Under the pieces are notes generated by a model, which saw only the letters and a program-made list of their open reading frames with translations, did no database searches and was not told the origin of the DNA. From Maribacter aquimaris (lineage in GTDB: Bacteria; Bacteroidota; Bacteroidia; Flavobacteriales; Flavobacteriaceae): a stretch of 64,000 nt of DNA. Shown here one piece after another: positions 38,569 through 47,227 of the stretch. The position numbers and the translations under genes are program-made. Within the stretch, counting starts at the first letter, position 1, and each line of letters begins with the position of its first letter. The stretch is taken from NCBI RefSeq assembly GCF_014596745.1, contig NZ_JABTCF010000005.1, positions 62,001 through 126,000 on the forward strand, read 5' to 3'.

Positions 38569-39252
38569 ATGTCAGAATCTATTTTAGCATTGAAGGATGT
38601 CGGTGTTTTCCAAAAGGAGAATATGGTGTTGAACGAAGTAAGTTTAGACATTAAGAAAGGGGAATTCGTTTACCTGATCGGAAAGACCGGAAGCGGCAAG
38701 AGTAGCTTTATGAAAACCCTTTATGGGGATTTGCCCTTACGCCAAGGCGAAGGCAGCATCGTAGGGTTCGACTTAAAGACGCTAAAGGAGAATGATATTC
38801 CGTATTTACGTCGAAAATTGGGCATTGTGTTCCAAGATTTCAAATTATTGCCCGACCGCAACATCAACAACAACCTGCAATTTGTCCTTAAGGCCACCGG
38901 ATGGAAAGACCAAGCCAAGATGAATGGGCAAATCGAGGATGTTCTGGACAAGGTAGGCATGAAAACCAAGGGATTCAAGTTTCCGCACGAACTTTCAGGT
39001 GGGGAACAGCAACGTATTGCCATTGCCCGGGCACTTCTGAACGACCCGGAACTCATTTTGGCCGATGAACCCACAGGGAACCTCGACCCCCAAACCAGTG
39101 TAGAGGTTATGAAAGTACTTCAGGATATCAACAAATCGGGAAGAACCATTCTTATGGCTACCCATGACTACGCCCTGATTTTGAAATATCCTTCAAAAAC
39201 CCTGAAATGTGATGGCAGTAAGGTGTTTGAGGTCGTACAAAATGCCGTTTAA
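38569..39252 (+). CDS. ftsE: Cell-division ABC ATPase FtsE
   Basis: A 227-residue ABC ATPase, start MSESILALKDVGVF at ATG 38569; the open frame goes 15 codons further upstream but not convincingly. It has Walker A GKTGSGKS, the Q-loop in GIVFQDFKLLPDRN, signature LSGGEQQR, Walker B LILADEPTGNLD and switch His in ATHDYAL. FQDFKLLPDRNI and the short length (about 228) mark FtsE, which with FtsX controls septal peptidoglycan hydrolases. ftsX is not next to it, as usual in Bacteroidota. It is convergent with the DUF1343 gene and divergent from the TPR gene. Confidence 0.93.
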   Translation: MSESILALKDVGVFQKENMVLNEVSLDIKKGEFVYLIGKTGSGKSSFMKTLYGDLPLRQGEGSIVGFDLKTLKENDIPYLRRKLGIVFQDFKLLPDRNINNNLQFVLKATGWKDQAKMNGQIEDVLDKVGMKTKGFKFPHELSGGEQQRIAIARALLNDPELILADEPTGNLDPQTSVEVMKVLQDINKSGRTILMATHDYALILKYPSKTLKCDGSKVFEVVQNAV

Positions 39253-39293
39253 ACAGACTACGATATAAACACCCCTTATCCTGTTCTCGATAC

Positions 39294-40478
39294 CTAATAG
39301 ACCTGAATAGATTCAACCCTAGGGCTATAATCCTTATAGTCTTCAAATGATGCAAGCATTTCCATGCTTTCCCGCTGTGCTACCCAATGCCTTAACCTAT
39401 CCGACCCGTTGATGATATCCAAAGGTACGTTCGTATAATCATATTCATAAGGGGGATCCAACCATTGGAAATCCTCCCCCATCAAATGATACAACTCCCG
39501 CAGTAACCATTGCCCAACACGCCAGGGTTGAAAAACCGTTTTATCGGTCACATGGATCTGAAACCCGCCACATACGGACCCCTCATGTTTTTGAAATGTT
39601 GGCAGGAAGGTTATAGGTCGAATGGCCACTCCTTTTAATTTTGTTTCTTTTAACGCTTGTTTCAAGTGCCCTTCATATAAACCAAAGGGTTCAATTTTTG
39701 GGTGCCCGACAATTTCCAGGGGCTGGGTGGTTCCCCTACCCTCGCTTAGTTGGGTTCCCTCAAACAAAACTACACTAGGAAAGGTCAAAGCACTTTCTTG
39801 TCTCGCTAAATTAGGTGAAGGCAACAACCACGGTAAACCGGTCTCTTCAAAATACATACTACGTTCCCAGTTCCGCATTTTAATTACCCTATATGGTATT
39901 TGCTTATCAGCCCAATACCTTTGGTGCATCAGACCCACTTCCCCAATGGTCATCCCATGCCTTACGGGAATAGGGTGGCGGCCGATGAAGGAAGCGAATC
40001 CAGGTTCCAAAACATTGCCTTCCAACGTATTTCCATTCAATGGATTAGGACGATCCAGCACAATCACCTCAATATCCTTATCCATACACTTTTCCAATAA
40101 AAGTGTCAATGAATAGATGTAGGTGTACATACGACATCCCACATCCTGAAGATCTACAAAAAAATGGTCTATTCCTTCGAGCATTTCATCGGACGGGACA
40201 CGAGTCTCCGAATAAAGGGAGTAAACAGGCATATTAAAATAAGGATGCACAAAGTGTTCCGTTTCGATCATATTGTCCTGGGCATCGGTAGAGAATCCGT
40301 GCTGTGGGCCAAAAAGCTTGACGAACCTAGGTCCAAAAAGGGATTTGAATCTTAAGGCGGCATGTTCAAATTCCCGGTCAATGGAAGCATTGTTACAGAG
40401 CAAGGCAACATTTCCCTTGAATTCTTTTTGAAGGTCCGGATCGTTCACCAAAACATCCAAACCAGTAGCTATCTTCAT
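39294..40478 (-). CDS. DUF1343 family protein, NamZ-type exo-muramidase
   Basis: A 394-residue protein with the full DUF1343 pattern: GLDVLVNDP, VALLCNNASIDREF, FKSLFGPRFVKLFGPQHGFS, then LQDVGCRMYTYIYSL, VLDRPNPLNGNTLEG and VLFEGTQLSEGRGTTQPLE. The experimentally studied member is NamZ, an exo-beta-N-acetylmuramidase that frees MurNAc from peptidoglycan ends, so the same reaction is likely. It has no clear signal peptide here; the known member is exported, so this copy may act in the cytoplasm on recovered muropeptides, or the start lies elsewhere. ATG 40478 is chosen; TTG/ATG 40481 is next to it. Confidence 0.88.
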   Translation of the reverse strand: MKIATGLDVLVNDPDLQKEFKGNVALLCNNASIDREFEHAALRFKSLFGPRFVKLFGPQHGFSTDAQDNMIETEHFVHPYFNMPVYSLYSETRVPSDEMLEGIDHFFVDLQDVGCRMYTYIYSLTLLLEKCMDKDIEVIVLDRPNPLNGNTLEGNVLEPGFASFIGRHPIPVRHGMTIGEVGLMHQRYWADKQIPYRVIKMRNWERSMYFEETGLPWLLPSPNLARQESALTFPSVVLFEGTQLSEGRGTTQPLEIVGHPKIEPFGLYEGHLKQALKETKLKGVAIRPITFLPTFQKHEGSVCGGFQIHVTDKTVFQPWRVGQWLLRELYHLMGEDFQWLDPPYEYDYTNVPLDIINGSDRLRHWVAQRESMEMLASFEDYKDYSPRVESIQVY

Positions 40479-40773
40479 CATAATTACACGAATTAAAAAA
40501 GTCTTTATCCCCGTTATGCCTTATATTTCGGTTAATGCCATATGATTTACCCACTTTGGCCCTACAAGGTAATCCAAGACGATATGGACTGCCAACAACA
40601 TCCATATTTCCCTTATAAAATTACAATTAATACAACCGTTTATAGCAAGAACAATTCATCTATTGGAATACCTTTCACTCTAAATCCATGAGTGTATATC
40701 GATTGCACTCTATTTCCCAATACCACTTCGAACAAAAAACACCAGGGATAGGCCAAATCAAACCAAGCTTACA
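40479..40773. other. Intergenic stretch without supported gene
   Basis: Upstream region of the DUF1343 gene (minus) and of the ComEC-like gene (plus). I see no gene or RNA here apart from the inverted repeats listed at 40774-40836. Confidence 0.5.
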
Positions 40774-40836
40774 GGATTTAGGGAACTTCCTACATTTTGA
40801 GCCTAAATCCTTTTCAACATATACTAACTTGTTAGT
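40774..40836 (+). promoter_or_regulatory. Two palindromes in the promoter region of the ComEC-like operon
   Basis: GGATTTAGG at 40774-40782 and its complement CCTAAATCC at 40802-40810 enclose TACATTTTG (40791-40799), close to the -7 consensus TAnnTTTG with one extra T. A second palindrome, ACTAAC-TT-GTTAGT, is at 40823-40836, between the likely transcription start and ATG 40852. Either could be a regulator site. Confidence 0.45.
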
Positions 40837-40851
40837 AAACTAGAATTGATT

Positions 40852-42357
40852 ATGCCACAATTTGAATATATTGGTTTCAAATATGCCGAATATCCCTTTG
40901 CATATTTATACAAGGATGATAACGGTCAAAAAGGGGATAAAAAAATACATCAAATCATCTTTGGGGATTGGGTTGGGGTTTTGAAACCCAAAAAAACCGA
41001 TGGGGACTATTTGTTCGTTCGGGTCCGTGGTGAAAATGGATGGATGCACAAAGATGCCCTTCGGGAGGAACGTGTTCTTGAAGTTGTCTTCTTGGATGTC
41101 GGCCAAGGCGATGGCGCTTTAGTCGTAACCCCGGATGATGAGCATATCATAATCGATGCCGGATTAGGGGATAATATGTGGCGTTTTCTCAAATGGCGCT
41201 ATAATGAATTCAAAACCGAATGGACGTTCAAATACGCCATTGCCAGTCACCCTGACCAAGACCACTACGGAGGTTATCATTATCTGGCCGGGGAACCCAA
41301 TGTGTTTTTCAATGAATTCTTACATAATGGGTTGCTTGAGTATCAGAAAAACATAAAACCATCCGATTTCGGGGACACCGTAAAAACTGACCGCACCTAC
41401 TACACCGAACTATTCGACAGCAAGCAAAAAATCATGGATTATCTGGTTCATGAACCCAATTGGAAGCATCCTTCCGGCAACGAACAATGGGATAAGAATT
41501 ATGCCAAGCTTTTAAAACGTATGCTCGACAACAATAAAATAAACGGAGAAATAAGAATGCTAAGTGAAACGGATAAATATCTCACTGGTTTTGAACAAAA
41601 CAAACCCCTGAACATCCAAGTCCTTGGACCGGTCACCGAAACGGTCAATGGAAAAAAAGCGTTGCGTTCCTTAGGCAATAAGGGCAAAACCAAAAACGGG
41701 CATTCCATTGTCTTTAAATTAAACTATAAGGACATCAACATATTCCTTGGGGGTGACCTGAACATCAAGGCAGAGGAATTCCTAATGGAAAAACACACGG
41801 GTATTTCATTGGATTTTAATTCTGCCACCGAGGAAAACGAGTTTATTGAAAATGCCCGACAGTTTTTTGAGGCAGACGTCGCGAAAGCGTGCCATCATGG
41901 AAGTGCCGATTTCACCAGTTTGTTCCTCAGGTGTCTAAACTCGGTGGCTACGGTCATATCCAGTGGGGACGAAGAACAGCATTCCCACCCCAGACCAGAC
42001 ACTTTAGGTGCCATAGGCGTCAATGGCCGAGGGGATAGGCCTTTGATCTTCAGTACGGAATTGGCCCGCTCACACCGGGAGGATGAACGAAAGACTTTGG
42101 CAGAGATCAGTGAACTTGAAATAAAATTGGCAACCGCCACCACCAATACCCGCAGACTGAAACTAATCAACCAAATACAGGAAAAGAACGAAAAACTCAA
42201 AGAACGCAATGTCACGGTCTATGGATCCATAAATCTTCGAACCGATGGGGAGCGATGTATTATTGCCCAGAAACTGGAAAAAGGAGGCGGCAGTAAGGTT
42301 TGGGATATTTACAAATTGGAAAAAAACAATAATGGACGCTTCAAATACGTTCCCTAA
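40852..42357 (+). CDS. ComEC-like metallo-beta-lactamase-fold hydrolase with SH3-like N-terminus
   Basis: A 501-residue cytoplasmic protein. Residues about 35-70 look like an SH3-type domain (GDWVGVLKPKKTDGDYLFVR, ENGWMHKDAL). The MBL fold begins VLEVVFLDVGQGDGALV (DVGQGD at 82-87) as in the C-terminal hydrolase of ComEC/Rec2, with metal motif SHPDQDHYGG (132-141), then IFLGGDLNIKAEEF and KACHHGSADFTSLF. There is a large insert between these, and a coiled-coil segment (about 405-445) near the C-terminus. No ComEC membrane channel is attached, so it is not a competence protein as such; related free hydrolases act on nucleic acids or nucleotides. It shares a unit with the small membrane protein 5 bases downstream. 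The start chosen is ATG 40852; an open TTG is at 40846. Confidence 0.82.
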   Translation: MPQFEYIGFKYAEYPFAYLYKDDNGQKGDKKIHQIIFGDWVGVLKPKKTDGDYLFVRVRGENGWMHKDALREERVLEVVFLDVGQGDGALVVTPDDEHIIIDAGLGDNMWRFLKWRYNEFKTEWTFKYAIASHPDQDHYGGYHYLAGEPNVFFNEFLHNGLLEYQKNIKPSDFGDTVKTDRTYYTELFDSKQKIMDYLVHEPNWKHPSGNEQWDKNYAKLLKRMLDNNKINGEIRMLSETDKYLTGFEQNKPLNIQVLGPVTETVNGKKALRSLGNKGKTKNGHSIVFKLNYKDINIFLGGDLNIKAEEFLMEKHTGISLDFNSATEENEFIENARQFFEADVAKACHHGSADFTSLFLRCLNSVATVISSGDEEQHSHPRPDTLGAIGVNGRGDRPLIFSTELARSHREDERKTLAEISELEIKLATATTNTRRLKLINQIQEKNEKLKERNVTVYGSINLRTDGERCIIAQKLEKGGGSKVWDIYKLEKNNNGRFKYVP

Positions 42358-42362
42358 ATAGT

Positions 42363-42785
42363 ATGATAAAAAAAGAAAAAGACAACCGACCCGATCAAAA
42401 AACCAGTCCGTTTATTGGACTATTACTATTCTGTATATCAATCCTACTACTAGTGATTACAGGTCCATTGGGCTTTATCTATGGTATTCTCCATTCTTTA
42501 TTCACCAAGGGGTTTTCCGGTATTGGGGAGTTTTTATTGAAAATCGCCATATCCATCGATCAATTGGGCAATGTAATGATGCAGCATTTACTGAACCAAC
42601 TTTGGATTAAAAAGGAAGGATATCGATTTGGCAATCGGGATGAAACCATTTCCAGTGTGCTCGGCAAGAACAAACAGAATGCTACATTGACCGGTTTTGG
42701 AAAGGCCATCGATAAAATCCTGGATACCCTTGACCCCAATCATTCCTTGAATTCCATCGATTATTATGTTGAACCGGAACATTAA
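42363..42785 (+). CDS. Small membrane protein paired with the ComEC-like hydrolase
   Basis: A 140-residue protein with a basic start (MIKKEKDNRPDQK), one long hydrophobic helix at 17-43 (FIGLLLFCISILLLVITGPL), a second amphipathic or re-entrant stretch (GIGEFLLKIAISIDQLGNVM) and a soluble C-terminal half with LNQLWIKKEGYRFGNRDETI and SSVLGKNKQN. I recognise no family. It starts 5 bases after the hydrolase stop, so translation is probably coupled, and its own stop overlaps by 3 bases the stop of the convergent epimerase gene. Confidence 0.75.
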   Translation: MIKKEKDNRPDQKTSPFIGLLLFCISILLLVITGPLGFIYGILHSLFTKGFSGIGEFLLKIAISIDQLGNVMMQHLLNQLWIKKEGYRFGNRDETISSVLGKNKQNATLTGFGKAIDKILDTLDPNHSLNSIDYYVEPEH

Positions 42786-43843
42786 TAATCCGGCACACCT
42801 AAACCTGGCCGCTCAGATGGGTACAATACCCCTTTCTCAAGGCGAAATATATCCTTATAAGGGTCTGAAACCAACTCTAAATGTCCGTCAAGATCTGCAT
42901 ACTTCACATTTTGTCTCGACAAAGCAAAATGCAATCCTGCCGCTATTCCCAGACCACATTCGTCAATACACCCGACCATGGCCTCCAACCGTGCCGCCTT
43001 GGCAACGGAATCAATATGGGTTCCGACCATAATACCCCCTACTTTCTGAAGCTTGATATTCACCATATCCACCCGCTCATTCTGTGCCAATCGAAAAGCG
43101 TCGGTCAATGTCTTTAAGCTTTCGTCAGCCATCACAGGAATATGTACCTGATCGGTGACTTCGCCCAAACGCTCTTCCACTTCCTGCTTTGTAGGTTGCT
43201 CGAATATCTCTATCCCTATATCCTTTGTAGCCTTTACAAAAGCAACCGAATCCTTGACCGAATACCCCTGATTCCCATCAAAACGCAGGGTAATCTGTGG
43301 AAATTTTTCATGGATTTTGGTCATTTTTTCAATATCATCCTGAAGGTTATCGCCACCTTTAATCTTTAAGATGGAAAAACCTTGCTGCACATATTCCTGT
43401 GTATGCCTTAAGGTTTCTTCCACAGGCAAAATACCAATGGTAATACTGGTGGCAATACACTTTCGATATCCTCCCAAAAATTTATACAAAGGCACTTCGG
43501 CCTTTTTGGAAATCAAATCGTACAACGCCATATCGACCATGGCCAAGGCCGAGGATCGCTTGCCCAGTAGTTGCTTCAACTCCATCAACACAAAGGCGTA
43601 GGAAAAAGGATCCTTACCAACTAAATACGGAGCTATTATGGTGGTAATAGCATGCTCAACATCCTTAGGGTTTTCACCTGTCACCACCTTATCGGGAGCG
43701 GCACAACCATAGCCCAGCCATTGGCCATCGGTCTCCAATTTAAGAATAAAATTGGTCGTCTTGCTAATGGTCTCGTAAGCGATGGTGTAGGGAACGGAAA
43801 GATCAATATCCAAACGTTCGTAGGTAACTGCCGTGATTCTCAT
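42782..43843 (-). CDS. Enolase-superfamily epimerase, DgcA-like (N-acetyl-D-Glu racemase or Ala-Glu epimerase)
   Basis: A 353-residue member of the muconate-lactonising/dipeptide-epimerase branch of the enolase superfamily. Catalytic features are the KxK motif (ILKIKGG), metal-binding Asp/Glu/Asp (LRFDGNQGYS, EIFEQP, VMADES) and the second base Lys (VNIKLQKVGG). Paralogues either epimerise L-Ala-D/L-Glu or, when next to DgcN (DUF1611), racemise N-acetyl-D-glutamate (DgcA). A DUF1611 gene lies in the same operon, so the second role is favoured, but residues alone do not settle it. The ATG overlaps the stop of the preceding gene by one base (TGATG); the TTG at 43846 is less likely. Confidence 0.88.
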   Translation of the reverse strand: MRITAVTYERLDIDLSVPYTIAYETISKTTNFILKLETDGQWLGYGCAAPDKVVTGENPKDVEHAITTIIAPYLVGKDPFSYAFVLMELKQLLGKRSSALAMVDMALYDLISKKAEVPLYKFLGGYRKCIATSITIGILPVEETLRHTQEYVQQGFSILKIKGGDNLQDDIEKMTKIHEKFPQITLRFDGNQGYSVKDSVAFVKATKDIGIEIFEQPTKQEVEERLGEVTDQVHIPVMADESLKTLTDAFRLAQNERVDMVNIKLQKVGGIMVGTHIDSVAKAARLEAMVGCIDECGLGIAAGLHFALSRQNVKYADLDGHLELVSDPYKDIFRLEKGVLYPSERPGLGVPDY

Positions 43844-44643
43844 CAATATCTTTTTTGATAAAGTTCGTCCAAAGGTGTATTCTTGATCGATTCAACAAAA
43901 CGCACCATATTCTTGATCATGACCTCCCACATTTTCTCTCCTTTTTCCTTAGTCGCTTTTGTGGCATCCCCCATGATTCCACTTTCCGAGATCTTATCGG
44001 TACGAACATACCAACTGATACTACGGTCATTGTCAAAATCGAGGTATTTGCTACCGAACTTAAGGGTCGATTCCTGGGCTTTATCCATTTGTACCATTTC
44101 CGGGCGAATCGCCAAGGTGGTACTCGTCTCAATTTCACCTGCATGGGCATCGTTAGGGGTCTCGACCATACCCGCCAAATCCACATCGCTGGTCTCACCG
44201 GTATCCACTCCCACAAAGATCTTTGCATCGCGGTTGATCATTTGGGCCGCATAACTCAATGTTGGGGCATTATCCCCATGGCCGTTTAGAATAATTATCT
44301 TCTTTACGCCGTTCTTTGCCAAGCTCATTCCCAAATCATAAACAAATTTGGACAAGGCATCATTGGTCACACTCAATGTCCCTTTAAAACCATCATGATG
44401 GTAGGATACTCCAAAGGGTATTGTTGGTAAAACCAGGGGTTTTGGATCCTCACAAGCTTCGGCTACTTTGTAGGCCATGTACTTGGCATCATAAAAATCA
44501 ACATCCAATGGTAAATGTGGTCCATGTTGTTCTATGGCCCCACAGGGTAAAATCACCGTATCGACGGTTTTTAAATAAGCCTCAATTTCTGGCCAGGTAA
44601 ATTCTTCCCATAGAAAACCGGCCTTTTTATTATTTGTGTTCAT
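43843..44643 (-). CDS. Creatininase-family amidohydrolase
   Basis: A 266-residue member of the creatininase family, metal-dependent hydrolases of cyclic or linear amides. Metal ligands and active-site signatures appear as CGAIEQHGPHLPLDVDFYDA, LNGHGDNAPTL and AHAGEIETS. Relatives include creatininase, a formamide hydrolase in riboflavin/F420 synthesis and mycofactocin MftE, so the substrate is open. Its position between the epimerase and the PP-loop ATPase suggests an amide hydrolase in amino-acid or peptide turnover. It starts 2 bases past the previous gene and overlaps the next by one base. Confidence 0.9.
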   Translation of the reverse strand: MNTNNKKAGFLWEEFTWPEIEAYLKTVDTVILPCGAIEQHGPHLPLDVDFYDAKYMAYKVAEACEDPKPLVLPTIPFGVSYHHDGFKGTLSVTNDALSKFVYDLGMSLAKNGVKKIIILNGHGDNAPTLSYAAQMINRDAKIFVGVDTGETSDVDLAGMVETPNDAHAGEIETSTTLAIRPEMVQMDKAQESTLKFGSKYLDFDNDRSISWYVRTDKISESGIMGDATKATKEKGEKMWEVMIKNMVRFVESIKNTPLDELYQKRY

Positions 44644-44645
44644 TG

Positions 44646-46151
44646 TTATTTTATTAGAAAATAAGGGGTTTCGTAATCCTCATTTTGCAAGGTGAAGGTA
44701 TGCCATTTTCGGTCACGTAACTTTACTGACCCATCGGAATATTTTGCTAAAATTTCAAAAAGCGGTTTTCGAACATGTACAGGTAGATCACTCATCATAC
44801 TTCGCTCATTATCAAAGCGTAACTTTACGATCTCTGGATGTTCCTTGGCCAATTTCAGGGTATGTTCGGTTTTATCGACCAACCCTTTTTCCATCAATAG
44901 ATAGTACAAGTGCGATGCATCGCTACCGATTTGTTTTATACTACGGGCCGACAATGCCTTCAACCCTTTTTCAATCTGCTCCTCGGTGTACCCACATCGT
45001 TTGGGGTCTTCATCCAATGCTTTCAACATACCCACGATACGTCTACACTTTTCACAATTGCCACAGGGCAACATTCTACCATTTTCCTCATGGGCAGCAT
45101 GGCAAGACACTTGATGGGTCTGCAATTCGGGATAACGTTTTACCAACACTTTCAAGATCAACAGTTCAGAAGTACTTCTTAAGATGGAGTATTGATACAG
45201 GTCCCAACCCTTCTTTTTATAATACCTAGTAAGTGCGTTGTCAAAATACTTACTCTGATCGTACAAGGAATTATAGTGTGATATTCCCTCATGGTTCCCC
45301 TTTACCGTAGTATCATATTCGTTACCGATGAGAACGTTCCCTATATTGCGTTTACGTACGATCGGGAGTGTTCCAAAAAGAAAAACCGCCACAGTCCATA
45401 AACGAATGGGATAGATATCGGCCCTGATGTTCTGAAAGTTCTCTTTGATAAAGGGCATCTGTTTCACCATCCAATTAAAAATACGGTCACTATTGCACCA
45501 AGGCTTCGCCGTATTGGGTTCGATTTCCTTATAGTATTTATGCGAATTGACCGCGGTAAACCAATGCCTACCGGATTCGTTGATAAAGACGGGATGGGCC
45601 TCACCAATTTCCTTTATGATTCCATAGGTCAAAAGGCTGTCCTTGCCCCCACTACTTAGAATCGCATATTTATTTTTATCCGTTTCATTGATTCTCCCTT
45701 CAACCTTCAAATGGGCATATTCGGTATTTATAAATTCAATTTTTGCAGCGGTATACTGCTTTAATTTCTCGACCTTCAAACTATCAAAGGGCGGTTTTAA
45801 AAATTCATTTTTATGAAAGAATTTATTGACCACTATTTCCCTAGAGGTATTCTCCATCATATCCCTCAGGAAGCTTTTATCGGTCTCGTCGAACAAACCA
45901 TCAAATTGGATGGTTTCAAAAAAGAGTCCATAATTCAAGGCAACCTGTGCCAACATCATGGAGGCCAAGTTAACATCCTCGCCATTCTTCCTGTCAAAAT
46001 ACACCTTGTCATAGGAATAGATCAACTCATTTGAGACACTGGACCCATCCAGTTTATGAATGGTATAGGCCGCTTTCACCCTTTTGGGTTCCACAGTGAC
46101 ATTGTGAACCGAGAGTTTCGTAAAAACCACAAGTGACCGTATGGATGTCAT
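44646..46151 (-). CDS. QueC-like PP-loop ATPase with zinc-cysteine cluster, unknown function
   Basis: A 501-residue protein. The central part has an N-type ATP-pyrophosphatase loop, LSSGGKDSLLT (residues 165-175). A Cys set follows at C350, C363, C366 and C369 (CHAAHEENGRMLPCGNCEKC), like the zinc site of QueC (7-cyano-7-deazaguanine synthase). The protein is over twice QueC's length, with a strand-rich N-terminal domain (1-155) and about 130 helical residues at the C-terminus. PP-loop enzymes adenylate a carboxylate or carbonyl. The muramyl-peptide epimerase MurL also works by ATP-driven carboxylate activation, so a MurL-like role is conceivable; I cannot test homology here. ATGA overlap (4 bases) with the DUF1611 gene. 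Confidence 0.7.
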   Translation of the reverse strand: MTSIRSLVVFTKLSVHNVTVEPKRVKAAYTIHKLDGSSVSNELIYSYDKVYFDRKNGEDVNLASMMLAQVALNYGLFFETIQFDGLFDETDKSFLRDMMENTSREIVVNKFFHKNEFLKPPFDSLKVEKLKQYTAAKIEFINTEYAHLKVEGRINETDKNKYAILSSGGKDSLLTYGIIKEIGEAHPVFINESGRHWFTAVNSHKYYKEIEPNTAKPWCNSDRIFNWMVKQMPFIKENFQNIRADIYPIRLWTVAVFLFGTLPIVRKRNIGNVLIGNEYDTTVKGNHEGISHYNSLYDQSKYFDNALTRYYKKKGWDLYQYSILRSTSELLILKVLVKRYPELQTHQVSCHAAHEENGRMLPCGNCEKCRRIVGMLKALDEDPKRCGYTEEQIEKGLKALSARSIKQIGSDASHLYYLLMEKGLVDKTEHTLKLAKEHPEIVKLRFDNERSMMSDLPVHVRKPLFEILAKYSDGSVKLRDRKWHTFTLQNEDYETPYFLIK

Positions 46152-47221
46152 TTCAATTGTTCCTTTAAGATAGCAATTAGTGGATCTGCACTGAATCGTA
46201 AGACGTCAAAGGCAGGTAATTTGGTCTCCAAGGTAATGTTCTTGCAGGCTTCCAAAATTTCTTCATCACTTTCCATCAACTCGTGGTTCACCGTTACAGC
46301 AATTACTTTTTTACCAGAGATTACCTCCACGGCATTGATCTGTTCTTTAAGGGAATGCAATTTGTAGCCCGGAAAACCATCATACTCCACTCTTTTGGGG
46401 GCGTGTTGCATGATTACAAAGTCGGGACGCCCGGCAGCCAATATCTCGAATCCGCCAGGGTATGCGGGATTCATAAGACTCCCCTGCCCTTCAATGACGA
46501 TCACATCCGGGTTTTCATTTTCATAGGCACTAACGACCGCGTGTTCTATCTCACCAGAGACAAAATCGTTGATACAGCTGTCCATCACCATACTGTACTT
46601 GGCACCTTGCATCCATGCCGTTTGGCCCGTACCTACCATTTCTGCCTTGAGGCCTGCATTGCGGAAAGCATGGACAATGATCCATGCCGTGGTACGCTTG
46701 CCCAATGCGGAATCGGTACCCAAAATGGCCAGTTTTAGGCAATCGACCTTTTCAATATCCCCAGTAAAAAAATGAAGCTTATCCCTATCCGGGGTCTTAC
46801 GTACATCACGGATCCTACAGTTTTTTTTCTTGGCCAATGCTACCATTTCGGGGTCATTGGTCAAAAAGTCGTGCAATCCGCTATCTATGTTCCACCCCAT
46901 TTGCAGTGCCTTTTTAATGGTGCCCTTTGCCTCAAAAGGCAAACGTCCCCCATCAGGGGCCAAACCGATGACCAGGGTTTTCGGAATATTCGCCTTGGGA
47001 AGTCCTGCAACAGCCTCTTCCATATTCCCGAAAATGGGAATACCGTTCGCTTTTCCATCCAATACAAGACCGGCATCTTTCCCTGCATATTTTGTATCCA
47101 ACACGCCCACGACCTCATAACGTTCGGTAAAACGCACCAATCCATGGGCTGTCTTCCCATTTGGGGTATTGAATGCCCCTTCGCAGTATACCAATGCCTT
47201 ACCGTCTATTGTTTTTTTCAT
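46148..47221 (-). CDS. DUF1611 protein, DgcN-like D-glutamate N-acetyltransferase
   Basis: A 357-residue DUF1611 protein. The N-terminal Rossmann-like part has GVLDTKYAGKDAG and VIGLAPDGGRLP, and the C-terminal P-loop-like part has ILGTDSALGKRTTAW, then VGTGQTAWMQGAKY and VIEGQGSLMNPAYPG. In marine proteobacteria DUF1611 proteins called DgcN N-acetylate D-glutamate, and the partner DgcA then epimerises it. A DgcA-like epimerase is two genes downstream, which supports the same task. Part of the minus-strand operon: 6 bases after the PLP enzyme gene and 4-base overlap with the PP-loop gene. Confidence 0.85.
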   Translation of the reverse strand: MKKTIDGKALVYCEGAFNTPNGKTAHGLVRFTERYEVVGVLDTKYAGKDAGLVLDGKANGIPIFGNMEEAVAGLPKANIPKTLVIGLAPDGGRLPFEAKGTIKKALQMGWNIDSGLHDFLTNDPEMVALAKKKNCRIRDVRKTPDRDKLHFFTGDIEKVDCLKLAILGTDSALGKRTTAWIIVHAFRNAGLKAEMVGTGQTAWMQGAKYSMVMDSCINDFVSGEIEHAVVSAYENENPDVIVIEGQGSLMNPAYPGGFEILAAGRPDFVIMQHAPKRVEYDGFPGYKLHSLKEQINAVEVISGKKVIAVTVNHELMESDEEILEACKNITLETKLPAFDVLRFSADPLIAILKEQLK

Positions 47222-47227
47222 ATCCGT

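Noticed and set aside
40852-42357. Competence protein ComEC
   Set aside because: It has only the hydrolase part; the membrane channel and the OB-fold domain of ComEC are missing.
44646-46151. Calling the PP-loop protein QueC
   Set aside because: Twice the length of QueC, with extra domains and no other queuosine genes near it.
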